A stretch of DNA of 51,160 bases, taken from positions 1-51,160 of the forward strand of contig CACHBY010000004.1 of the NCBI GenBank assembly GCA_902578175.1. Reading direction: 5' to 3'. Below are positions 35,110 to 43,263 of the stretch, piece by piece. The translations under genes and the position numbers were made by a program. Positions within the stretch are counted from its first letter, which is position 1; each line of letters begins with the position of its first letter. The notes under the pieces are model-generated. The model saw only the letters and a program-made list of their open reading frames with translations. It did not search any database and was not told the DNA's origin. This DNA is from an uncultured Pelagibacteraceae bacterium. GTDB taxonomy: Bacteria > Pseudomonadota > Alphaproteobacteria > Pelagibacterales > Pelagibacteraceae.

Positions 35110-36543
35110 ATGTTAGATAAAAGAAAATTTTACATTAATGGTAAATGGGTAGATCCAATTGAAAAAAATGACTTTGAGGTAATCAACCCTTGCAATGAAG
35201 ATCCTTGTGCAATTATTTCATTAGGTTCAAAAAAAGATACGGATAATGCAGTTAAGGCTGCAAAAACTGCCTTTAAAACCTGGAAAGAAACTAGCAAAAA
35301 AGAAAGGTTAGAATTGCTCGAAAAATTGCTTGTAGTTTATAAAAAAAGATTTGGAGAAATGGCAGAGGCTATTTCACTCGAAATGGGTGCACCAATTGAT
35401 TGGGCAACAGACGTTCAAACTGGATCTGGACAAACACACTTAGAAGATTTTATTTTAAGACTTAAAGACTTTGAATTTGATGAACATTTTGATCAAAAAT
35501 CTGATAACCACATCTATTATGAACCAATCGGAGTTTGTGGACTAATTACTCCATGGAATTGGCCAATAAACCAAATAGCTCTCAAAGTAATTCCTGCTTT
35601 TGCAACTGGATGCACAATGATTCTCAAGCCATCAGAAATAGCACCACTTTCGGGAATGCTATTTGCAGAAATGATTGATCAAGTTGGTTTTCCAAAAGGA
35701 GTATTTAATCTGGTTAATGGAGATGGTGAAGGAGTAGGAACTCAAATATCAAATCATCCTGATATTGATATGGTTTCTTTTACGGGTTCAACACGTGCAG
35801 GAAAATTAATTTCAAAAAATGCAGCTGAAACTATTAAAAGAGTTTGCTTAGAGCTTGGTGGCAAAGGTGGAAATATAGTTTTTGCAGATAGTTATAAAAA
35901 TGCAGTTAGAGATGGAATAAGAAATGTAATGAGTAATTCAGGACAATCATGCGATGCTCCAACAAGAATGTTGGTTGAAAAATCTATTTATGAAAGAGCA
36001 GTAAATGAAGCAGTTGATGAGGCAAATAAAATAAAAGTAGATCAAGCATCGAAAAAAGGAGATCATATTGGTCCTGTAATTTCGAAAACTCAATATGATA
36101 AGATTATAAATTTAATTGAAAGTGGAATATCTGAGGGAGCAACATTAGCAGCAGGAGGTCCTGAGTTACCGAATGGATTAAATAAAGGTTATTTTATTAA
36201 ACCAACTATTTTTACCAACGTAACAAATGAAATGAGAATTGCAAAAGAAGAAATTTTTGGTCCAGTGCTTTCTATAATTCCTTTTGAAAAGGAAGATGAA
36301 GCAGTAAAAATTGTAAATGATACATCTTATGGTTTAGGAAATTATTTACAAACTGAGGATAGAGATAAAGCTCATAGAGTTGCAAAAAAATTAAGATCAG
36401 GATGTGTTTATATCAATGGAAATGCGGCTGATGCGGGCACGCCTTTTGGAGGATATAGACAATCAGGAAATGGTAGAGAGGGTGGAGTTTGGGGGCTTGA
36501 AGAATATTTAGAAGTAAAAACTGTTACAGGCTGGAAGGATTAA
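35110..36543 (+). CDS. NAD(P)-dependent aldehyde dehydrogenase
   Basis: This 477-aa ALDH has catalytic Cys281 (NSGQSCDAPTRM), Glu248 (LELGGKGG), Asn150 and Lys173. It is a clear paralogue of the ALDH at 19466 and has the same length. In this neighbourhood it could oxidise the product of the upstream dehydrogenase. If the divergent locus is ectoine catabolism, it could also act as the aspartate-semialdehyde dehydrogenase (DoeC role); both are inferences. Its 3' end overlaps the convergent 2H-phosphoesterase-like gene by 20 nt, the largest convergent overlap here. Confidence 0.9.
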   Translation: MLDKRKFYINGKWVDPIEKNDFEVINPCNEDPCAIISLGSKKDTDNAVKAAKTAFKTWKETSKKERLELLEKLLVVYKKRFGEMAEAISLEMGAPIDWATDVQTGSGQTHLEDFILRLKDFEFDEHFDQKSDNHIYYEPIGVCGLITPWNWPINQIALKVIPAFATGCTMILKPSEIAPLSGMLFAEMIDQVGFPKGVFNLVNGDGEGVGTQISNHPDIDMVSFTGSTRAGKLISKNAAETIKRVCLELGGKGGNIVFADSYKNAVRDGIRNVMSNSGQSCDAPTRMLVEKSIYERAVNEAVDEANKIKVDQASKKGDHIGPVISKTQYDKIINLIESGISEGATLAAGGPELPNGLNKGYFIKPTIFTNVTNEMRIAKEEIFGPVLSIIPFEKEDEAVKIVNDTSYGLGNYLQTEDRDKAHRVAKKLRSGCVYINGNAADAGTPFGGYRQSGNGREGGVWGLEEYLEVKTVTGWKD

Positions 36544-37243
36544 TACTTTTAAATTCTAACATATCCTCAAAAATACACATTTCAGGTTTTGTAAAAGTAA
36601 TTTTTGGAAATTTTTTACTAAAGTCTAAAGATAGTTTTTTATTAAATTCAATTAAATTATTTATTTCAATTTGATTAAGTTCTCTCAAGATATATGCCAA
36701 AGTAATATGAAAATTATATCTTTGATGGTTTTCAAATTTTATTTTTAACAAACTACTTAGTTCATCTCTACAATTTCTTAATATTTTTTCATCCTTTTCA
36801 GAATATGGTTCTAAAATAATACTGTATCCTCCAAAAAACATTTTTAGTTTAAGATTGAATTCGTTTGGAAAGATATAGTTCTGAATTCTTTTATTTAATT
36901 CAACAGCTATATCTTTATAATCCATATCAGGATCTATATCTGATGGCCAATAATTAGTGTTTTTTGTATTAAAATTACAACAATCAAATAATGTCATATG
37001 AAAACTGGATGGAGGTAAATAAAAGTAAGTTTTTTCAGGGTTAAAATTCTCTATATTTTTTTGAAGACTAATAATTTGATCAGATAAATTAGTATTAAGA
37101 GGAATATTGCAAATTATTGTGCAGCCTGGAAATGGTAAAGGATTTCCTCTATCATCAAATTTATTTTCTGCACCTTTTAAAGTATATCCTTCAAGTTTTC
37201 CCGCTAAAAATTTCTCTTGGTTATTAACTATATTTAAATCCAT
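36524..37243 (-). CDS. 2H phosphoesterase superfamily (DUF1868-like) protein
   Basis: This 239-aa protein carries two HxT motifs about 100 residues apart: His82-x-Thr84 (SFHMTLFD) and His179-x-Thr181 (NFHITLAY). That is the hallmark of the LigT/2H phosphoesterase superfamily. The overall pattern (GNPLPFPGCTIICNI, YFYLPPSSFHMTLFD) is close to DUF1868. Superfamily members hydrolyse 2',3'-cyclic phosphates or 2'-5' linkages. It is the last gene after the Ugp operon, 9 nt from the glycerophosphodiesterase, so it may be co-transcribed and handle a phosphodiester. No activity can be assigned with certainty. Confidence 0.75.
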   Translation of the reverse strand: MDLNIVNNQEKFLAGKLEGYTLKGAENKFDDRGNPLPFPGCTIICNIPLNTNLSDQIISLQKNIENFNPEKTYFYLPPSSFHMTLFDCCNFNTKNTNYWPSDIDPDMDYKDIAVELNKRIQNYIFPNEFNLKLKMFFGGYSIILEPYSEKDEKILRNCRDELSSLLKIKFENHQRYNFHITLAYILRELNQIEINNLIEFNKKLSLDFSKKFPKITFTKPEMCIFEDMLEFKSINPSSL

Positions 37244-37252
37244 TAAGATAAA

Positions 37253-38173
37253 CTAAAACCATTTTATATTTTCTTTCTCACAAAGTTCTTTCAACCTTAA
37301 TGGATAATCTGTCATAATACCATCTACACCGTATTCAACCATCTTTAACATTTCGTACTCTTTGTTTACTGTCCATACATTTACTGGCAATTCTTCTTGA
37401 TGGGAAATATCGACAAGTTTTTTTGTAATGTCTTTTCGGTATGGATGCCAAGCTTTTCCACCTTGTGACTTTATAATTTTTGGCAATTCATGATCTTCAT
37501 AATAAGGCAAAAAACTCAACCATGGAGATCTGTTGTAAATAGTTTGATTAATATTAATTCCTGTCAAATGTTGAGTTAAGTAAGCTCTTGGAATTTCAGG
37601 ATACTGATTTTTAATTACTGATAAAGTTCTCCAATCAAATGATGAGACAATTATTTTATCTTTTAAAGATGACTCATTTATATCACTCATAATTAGTTTT
37701 ACTGTATCTTCTGGTTCTGGTGTCAAATTTTCTTCCTCTGGTGTAGATTTAATTTCTAAATTTATTAATAATTTTTCAGATTTATTTTTTGAAGACATTT
37801 CTAATAATTCAGAAAGTTTTGGTATTCTTTGGTTTTCTAATTTTTTTTGATTAATAAATCTTCTTCCGTATCTGGATAATTTATTTACTGAACCTACATC
37901 AAAATTTGAAAGTTCTTCATAAGTTAAATCAAATATTTTTAAATTTTCATCCTCTATCCAATTCCCCTTATTATCTTTTGTTCTGCTTGGATCTAATCTA
38001 AAATCATGAGCAATAACTGGTACAAGATCCTTAGAAATTAATATATCGGTTTCGTATGCATTAATATTGTTTTCAAATATATATTTAAAACTTTCTAAAG
38101 TGTTTTCAGGAAGATCTCCTCTTGCTCCTCGGTGACCATAAATTTTTATGTGATTTGGTTTGCTTAAAATCAA
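37253..38173 (-). CDS. ugpQ: Glycerophosphodiester phosphodiesterase, UgpQ-like
   Basis: This 306-aa GDPD-family TIM barrel has active-site residues His14 (GHRGARGDLPENT), Glu41 and Asp43 (AYETDILIS) and His56 (VIAHDFRLD). The C-terminal NVWTVNKEYEMLKMVEYGVDG is also typical. It has no signal peptide, so it is cytoplasmic like UgpQ and would split imported glycerophosphodiesters into glycerol-3-phosphate and alcohol. It lies 2 nt after the ATPase gene. The start codon appears to be TTG; no in-frame ATG occurs before the catalytic motif. Confidence 0.9.
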   Translation of the reverse strand: MILSKPNHIKIYGHRGARGDLPENTLESFKYIFENNINAYETDILISKDLVPVIAHDFRLDPSRTKDNKGNWIEDENLKIFDLTYEELSNFDVGSVNKLSRYGRRFINQKKLENQRIPKLSELLEMSSKNKSEKLLINLEIKSTPEEENLTPEPEDTVKLIMSDINESSLKDKIIVSSFDWRTLSVIKNQYPEIPRAYLTQHLTGININQTIYNRSPWLSFLPYYEDHELPKIIKSQGGKAWHPYRKDITKKLVDISHQEELPVNVWTVNKEYEMLKMVEYGVDGIMTDYPLRLKELCEKENIKWF

Positions 38174-38175
38174 AT

Positions 38176-39228
38176 TTAGTTTACTCTTTTGCCAGTGCTC
38201 TTATCAAAGATGTAATATTTATTCTCTTCAATATTTAAACTTAGAGTTTCTCCTTTTTTGATTGTTTGTTTTCCTGGAGATCTATAACAAAAATCTTTTA
38301 TATTTTTTATTTGTCCATAAACAAGGTTATCTGAACCTAGCTGTTCCACCAATTCTACTTTTAAATTTATTAAACCATTTTCAGACTCTATTAAATGCTC
38401 TGGTCTTATTCCTAAAGTAACCTCACCATTATAATCACTATTTATATTTTTAATCTCAAAGTTTTCTACTGATAGGGTTTTATTATTTAAATTAGCATCT
38501 AAAAAATTCATTTGTGGAGAACCGATAAAACCAGCAACAAATAAAGATTCTGGATTATTGTAAATTTCAATAGGGGTTCCAAGCTGTTCAATAATTCCAT
38601 TATTTATAACAGCTAATCTATCCGCAAGGGTCATGGCCTCAACTTGATCGTGTGTAACAAATATACTTGTTACTCCAACTTTCTGCTGAAGTTTTTTGAT
38701 TTCAAGTCTCATCTGGATTCTTAGTTTTGCGTCCAAGTTTGAAAGAGGCTCATCAAATAAGAATATTTTAGGGTTTCTAACAATCGCTCTACCCATAGCA
38801 ACTCTTTGTCTTTGACCACCAGATAACATTGATGGTTTTCTTTGTAAAAAATCTGAAATTTGCAAAAGTTTAGCTGCATCATTAACTTTTTGCTTAATTG
38901 TTTCTTTGTCAATTCCTCTGTTTTTTAAACCATAAGCTAGATTGTTATAAACATTCATATGTGGATACAATGCATAGTTCTGAAATACCATTGCTACATC
39001 TCTTTCAGATGGATCAACTTCATTTATTAATTGTCCATCAAGATTAATATCACCTTCAGTTATGTCCTCTAAACCTGCAACCATTCTTAACAAAGTTGAT
39101 TTTCCACATCCACTAGGTCCTACAAAAACCATGAACTCCCCTTCATCAACGCTTAATGAAGTTTCATGTACTGCTTTTGTGCCGTTAGGGTAAATCTTAG
39201 TTACATTTTTTAAATCTAAAAAACTCAT
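38176..39228 (-). CDS. ugpC: ABC transporter ATP-binding protein, UgpC-like
   Basis: This 350-aa MalK/UgpC-type ATPase has Walker A GPSGCGKST (about 37-45), Q-loop MVFQNYALYPHMNVYNNLAYG, signature MLSGGQRQRVAMGRA, Walker B IFLFDEPLSNLD, the His loop VTHDQVEA and a C-terminal regulatory OB domain. It drives the Ugp permeases for glycerol-3-phosphate or glycerophosphodiester uptake. It directly abuts the permease stop and lies 2 nt from ugpQ, giving one operon. Confidence 0.9.
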   Translation of the reverse strand: MSFLDLKNVTKIYPNGTKAVHETSLSVDEGEFMVFVGPSGCGKSTLLRMVAGLEDITEGDINLDGQLINEVDPSERDVAMVFQNYALYPHMNVYNNLAYGLKNRGIDKETIKQKVNDAAKLLQISDFLQRKPSMLSGGQRQRVAMGRAIVRNPKIFLFDEPLSNLDAKLRIQMRLEIKKLQQKVGVTSIFVTHDQVEAMTLADRLAVINNGIIEQLGTPIEIYNNPESLFVAGFIGSPQMNFLDANLNNKTLSVENFEIKNINSDYNGEVTLGIRPEHLIESENGLINLKVELVEQLGSDNLVYGQIKNIKDFCYRSPGKQTIKKGETLSLNIEENKYYIFDKSTGKRVN

Positions 39229-40080
39229 TTATTTCTCCGTTTGAATTAATCCTTTTATGAACCATTTTTGTAAAAATACCACCACTAATACAGGAGGGAT
39301 CATAGACAAAATAATATACGCAAATCTTTCTGCAGTTCTTGGTAGTGCAACTCCTTCATAACTCTCTGTGTAAATAATTTTCATCCCCATTACAACGGTC
39401 CAATATTCTTCGGCAGTAGTCATAATCAATGGCCATAAATATTGGCTATATCCATAAACAAACATAAATATAAACATTGCAGCTATCATAGTTTTTGATA
39501 GTGGAACTAAGAAATCAATGAAAAAACTCCAAGCATTTGCTCCATCTAATTTTGCAGACTCCAATAGTTCGTCTGGAATTGTTTTGTAAAATTGTCTGAA
39601 GAAAAAAGTTGCCGTTGCTGAGGCAACTAATGGCAGAATAAGGCCTGTATAAGAGTTGGTCAAACCTAAATCAGATACTATTTTATAGCTTGGAAATATT
39701 CTCACCTCTAGAGGAACAAGCAGAGTAATGAAGATTAACCAAAAAATTGGTACTGCTAATTTGAATCTATAATAAACTAAAGCGTATGCAGACATTGCTG
39801 AAATAGCTACTTTAAGTGTAGCAATTCCTAAAGCCATTATAAAACTGTTAATAAACATTTTTGCAGCGGTTACTTCCTCAGACCAACCACCTTTTTCATT
39901 TAAAACTTCATTATAGTTTCTTGAAAATTGATCACCCAAAGTAAACCTCATACCTTCTGTAAGTATAGATACATTTTCATGTGTGGAACTTGCAAAAGAA
40001 ATCCAAATTGGAAGAACCATTAACAAAACTCCTATTATTAAAATAATATGAGCAACAATTTGAAGTGGTTTTATTTTCAT
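39229..40080 (-). CDS. ugpE: ABC transporter permease, UgpE-like (second copy)
   Basis: This 283-aa permease has about six spans and the EAA loop ELLESAKLDGANAWSFF near residue 171-187. It aligns without gaps to the adjacent 273-aa permease over at least the first 235 residues; it differs by about ten extra residues near the C-terminus (TESYEGVALPRT). It overlaps that gene by 4 nt and abuts ugpC. The two copies look like a tandem duplication that has diverged moderately. Either copy could pair with UgpA, so the system may form alternative transporters. Confidence 0.87.
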   Translation of the reverse strand: MKIKPLQIVAHIILIIGVLLMVLPIWISFASSTHENVSILTEGMRFTLGDQFSRNYNEVLNEKGGWSEEVTAAKMFINSFIMALGIATLKVAISAMSAYALVYYRFKLAVPIFWLIFITLLVPLEVRIFPSYKIVSDLGLTNSYTGLILPLVASATATFFFRQFYKTIPDELLESAKLDGANAWSFFIDFLVPLSKTMIAAMFIFMFVYGYSQYLWPLIMTTAEEYWTVVMGMKIIYTESYEGVALPRTAERFAYIILSMIPPVLVVVFLQKWFIKGLIQTEK

Positions 40081-40898
40081 TTATCTTGAAAAACTCCTTT
40101 AATAAAATGTTTCTGTAAAACAATTATAATTAAAATTGGTGGAACCATAGACATCATAACAAACGCAAAACGATGAACGATTGAACCTGACATCATCTTT
40201 AATCCCATAACCACAGTCCAGTATTGCTCTGAGCTTGTTACTAATAATGGCCATAGGTACTGGTTGTAACCAAAAACAAACATAAATATTAACATCGCCA
40301 CTATCATTGTTTTTGATAATGGAAGTAAAAAATCAATAAAAAATCTCCAAGTATTTGCTCCATCAAGTTTTGCTGATTCAAGTAATTCATCTGGAACAGT
40401 TTTGTAAAACTGTCTGAAAAATAATGTTGCTATCGCTGAAGCTGATATAGGCACAATTAATCCAAAATAAGAATTTACAAGATTTAATTCAGCCATTACT
40501 GAATAAGTAGGAAAAATTCTTAACTCTAATGGAACTAAGATTGTAACAAATATTATCCAGAACAATAATGTTGCATATTTTGTTCTATAATAAACTAAAG
40601 CATAAGCAGCCATTAAAGATGTAATAACAGATAATATTGCAACTCCGGTTGCCATTATGAAACTGTTTAAAAACATTTTTAAAGCGGTTATCTCTTTGAA
40701 AAAACCACCTTGATATAACAAAACTCTCATATAATTTTCATAAAAGCTGTCTCCTAAAAACATTTGAAGACCATGAGTATTAATCGTTAAACCTGTATGA
40801 GTTGAGCTAGCAAAAATCATCCATACAGGAACAATCATAATCAATATTCCTATGAATAAAATAAAATGAGAAAATCCTGATGTAATTAATCTAGTCAT
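40077..40898 (-). CDS. ugpE: ABC transporter permease, UgpE-like (first copy)
   Basis: This 273-aa permease has EAA loop ELLESAKLDGANTWRFF (about 171-187). Over residues 175-235 I count 47 of 61 identical positions with the next permease gene. It overlaps UgpA upstream by one base and its paralogue downstream by 4 nt. As the copy adjacent to UgpA, and the one closest to normal length, it is the more likely ancestral UgpE. A second UgpE-type gene in the same operon is unusual for this transporter family. Confidence 0.87.
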   Translation of the reverse strand: MTRLITSGFSHFILFIGILIMIVPVWMIFASSTHTGLTINTHGLQMFLGDSFYENYMRVLLYQGGFFKEITALKMFLNSFIMATGVAILSVITSLMAAYALVYYRTKYATLLFWIIFVTILVPLELRIFPTYSVMAELNLVNSYFGLIVPISASAIATLFFRQFYKTVPDELLESAKLDGANTWRFFIDFLLPLSKTMIVAMLIFMFVFGYNQYLWPLLVTSSEQYWTVVMGLKMMSGSIVHRFAFVMMSMVPPILIIIVLQKHFIKGVFQDK

Positions 40899-41776
40899 TA
40901 ATTATAATGTATTCTCCCTTCTATGTATCTAAATTGAAAAATTGTAATAAATAATACTATGAACATCATCATTATTGATTGAGCGCCTGCACTTCCTAAA
41001 TCTAGTCCTCTAAATCCATCCATGTATGCTTTGTAAACTAGAGTTCTTGTTTCACCTGATGGGGCACCTATTGTTGTAGTATCAATAATACCGAATGTAT
41101 CGAAAAATGCGTAAGTAATATTAATAATTATTAAAAAGAATGTTGTTGGCATTAATAAAGGAAACGTAATTGTCCAAAATCTTCTAATACTATTTTTGCA
41201 ATCTATCATAGATGCTTCAATCACAGATCTTTGTATTGCTTGTAGGCCCGCCAAAAAGAAAATGAAATTTGCACTAATTTGCTTCCAAGAACCAGCAATA
41301 ATTAAGTAAATATAGGAGTCAAAAACACTTTCATACCAATTAAATCCCCATAGATTATTAAATAAATGGTAAAGTAGTCCAAATCTTTCACTAAAAAAAT
41401 AATTTGCCATTACACCAACAACAGCAGGAGCAATTGCATACGGCCAAATTAATAATGTTTTGTATGCACTTTTGCCATGTATAACATTGTTTGCCTGAAC
41501 TGCGAGCAACAAGCCAATAGAAGCTGTGATTAGTGTTATTACAAAGCTATAAATAATAGTAAACTTAAATGCTATCCAATAAGCAGGATCATCAAAAATA
41601 AATAAAAAATTATCAAACCATACAAACTGAGTTCCAAATCCAAATGCATCCTGCATTGTAAATGCATCTCTAAAAGTTTGTATGATTGGCCAATATAAAA
41701 AAATTAATAAAATTCCTAACTGTGGAGCCAAAAATAAATATTGAGAATAACTAGATTTAAATTGGACTTTTTTCAT
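40898..41776 (-). CDS. ugpA: ABC transporter permease, UgpA-like
   Basis: This 292-aa permease has an N-terminal span FLAPQLGILLIFLYWPI (about 15-31), typical of UgpA/MalF-type permeases, and an EAA-type loop EASMIDCKNSIRRFWTITFPLLMP near residues 191-214. It forms the translocation channel with a UgpE-type partner, of which two candidates follow. No ribosome site is obvious; the gene lies after a hairpin that follows the binding-protein gene, so its expression probably depends on read-through. Confidence 0.88.
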   Translation of the reverse strand: MKKVQFKSSYSQYLFLAPQLGILLIFLYWPIIQTFRDAFTMQDAFGFGTQFVWFDNFLFIFDDPAYWIAFKFTIIYSFVITLITASIGLLLAVQANNVIHGKSAYKTLLIWPYAIAPAVVGVMANYFFSERFGLLYHLFNNLWGFNWYESVFDSYIYLIIAGSWKQISANFIFFLAGLQAIQRSVIEASMIDCKNSIRRFWTITFPLLMPTTFFLIIINITYAFFDTFGIIDTTTIGAPSGETRTLVYKAYMDGFRGLDLGSAGAQSIMMMFIVLFITIFQFRYIEGRIHYN

Positions 41777-41784
41777 AAAATTTG

Positions 41785-41820
41785 AATAAAAATAAGGAGG
41801 GTAAGTTATTACCCTCCTTA
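41785..41820 (-). terminator. Intercistronic hairpin between ugpB and ugpA
   Basis: A perfect 12-bp stem, TAAGGAGGGTAA (41793-41804) pairing with TTACCCTCCTTA (41809-41820), has a 4-nt loop. On the minus strand it is followed by a T-rich run (TTTTTATT). It begins 13 nt after the ugpB stop. Position and form match the hairpin after the Pot-type binding protein gene. One arm contains AGGAGG, a Shine-Dalgarno-like string that would be hidden in the stem. Confidence 0.8.
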
Positions 41821-41833
41821 ATTAGATTATTAC

Positions 41834-43141
41834 TTATAAAGTTTTAGCAAATTGTTTTAACAATTTAGCTGCACCTTTATCCATGTTCTTCAATCCTTTT
41901 TCGATAGATATTTTGCCGTTTAACATAGGCTCAACATTTTCGTAAATTACTTCACGAATTTGTGGCCAGTTACCAGCTCTATATCCACCAGGAATAGTCG
42001 AACCCTCTAAGCTCAATTGTTCACCAACTGCTTTATGATATGGAGAAGCTCTATAAAAATTTATAGTCTCAGCTAGTTCTATACCACCTTTAGTCACTGC
42101 AGAATAACCAGTCATATTGTGATAATACAGATCCATTTCTGGAGAACCCATAAATTCTATAAATTTAGCAAGTCCTTTGTACTCTTCTTCTGTATGACCA
42201 TTTAATATCCAGTTAGCAGCACCACCGATAAACGTTGGATACTCTTTACCACCTGTTACAGAATCCCAGTAAGGAATATGGTTTACTGTAAAGTTAGGAA
42301 CAACACCTTTCATTCCACCGAATGATGCAGCTGAACCAAACCAAAACGCAGCTTCACCAGCTATAAATGGAGCCTGGTTATCTCCCCATGCTCTTCCTTT
42401 ATAACCATAAAGTCCTTTTTCATACCATTCTTTAACTTTCTTCCAGTGCATTACAAATGCATCTGTTTCAGCAAATAAAGTTTTTGTTGGAACAGCATCG
42501 TAACCATTGTTTCCATCTGTCATAAGTAAGTTATGTCTTGAAAAGAAATTTTCTGTCCAGATCCAAGGAAAGTGACTTTGAACTAAAGGTATGTATCCAG
42601 CAGCTTTAATTTTTGGAGCCATAGCTTCAAATTCCTCATAAGTTTTTGGAACAGATTCAATTCCAACTTCTTTCAAAATGTCCATGTTTGCATACATCAA
42701 ACAAGTTGAACTATTGAAAGGTACACCAATCATTTTTCCATCTGAATCGGCATAGAAATTTTTAATTCCTGGAATATAGTTGTCTGCATCTACTTTAATT
42801 CCATATTTCTCTGCCATTTCTTCAAAGCCGATAACAACACCATTTTTTACTTGAGCTACCATAATTGCAGCACCAGCATCATAAACTTGTGAATAGTGTG
42901 GTTGATCTCCTGCTCTAAAAGCAGCAATAGTTGCGGCCATGTTATCTTCATAACTTCCTTTACCTGTAGGAATGACCGTATATTGATCTTGTGAAGCGTT
43001 AAATCTATTTGCAATTTCAATAATTACATCACCAAGAAAACCACTATTTCCGTACCACCAATGAATTTCTGTCTTTGAGTAACTGTGTGATGTAAAAGAG
43101 AATGTAAATAGAATTGTTAAAATACTAAGTATTTTTTTCAT
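41834..43141 (-). CDS. ugpB: Glycerol-3-phosphate-type solute-binding protein, UgpB-like
   Basis: This 435-aa periplasmic binding protein has a signal peptide (MKKILSILTILFTFSFTSHSYS). The mature part (TEIHWWYGNSG, TGKGSYEDNMAATIAAFRAG, VGVPFNSSTCLMYANMDILK-like segments) follows E. coli UgpB closely in pattern. It captures sn-glycerol-3-phosphate or glycerophosphodiesters. The ugpQ gene downstream and glpD at 50383 fit this use. It heads the operon, with a GAGAGGAAAA ribosome site. Another phosphodiester or sugar cannot be excluded. Confidence 0.88.
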   Translation of the reverse strand: MKKILSILTILFTFSFTSHSYSKTEIHWWYGNSGFLGDVIIEIANRFNASQDQYTVIPTGKGSYEDNMAATIAAFRAGDQPHYSQVYDAGAAIMVAQVKNGVVIGFEEMAEKYGIKVDADNYIPGIKNFYADSDGKMIGVPFNSSTCLMYANMDILKEVGIESVPKTYEEFEAMAPKIKAAGYIPLVQSHFPWIWTENFFSRHNLLMTDGNNGYDAVPTKTLFAETDAFVMHWKKVKEWYEKGLYGYKGRAWGDNQAPFIAGEAAFWFGSAASFGGMKGVVPNFTVNHIPYWDSVTGGKEYPTFIGGAANWILNGHTEEEYKGLAKFIEFMGSPEMDLYYHNMTGYSAVTKGGIELAETINFYRASPYHKAVGEQLSLEGSTIPGGYRAGNWPQIREVIYENVEPMLNGKISIEKGLKNMDKGAAKLLKQFAKTL

Positions 43142-43263
43142 TTTTTTCCTCTCTTTTTAATTTATGTGTATACAACTTTGTAAATTATATTTGTTAAGAT
43201 AACGTTAAATTTAAATTACTTAAATGTTAAAATATATAATTTTTCTAAATCAGGTTGTATCTG
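43142..43263 (-). promoter_or_regulatory. 122-nt region upstream of ugpB with candidate -10 box and palindrome
   Basis: No gene is seen here. On the minus strand TATAAT occurs at 43189-43184, a reasonable -10 for ugpB. No good -35 is found; an 8-bp palindrome, TAACGTTA (43200-43207), lies close to that position and may mark an activator or repressor site. No PHO-box-like direct repeat was recognised. Confidence 0.4.
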
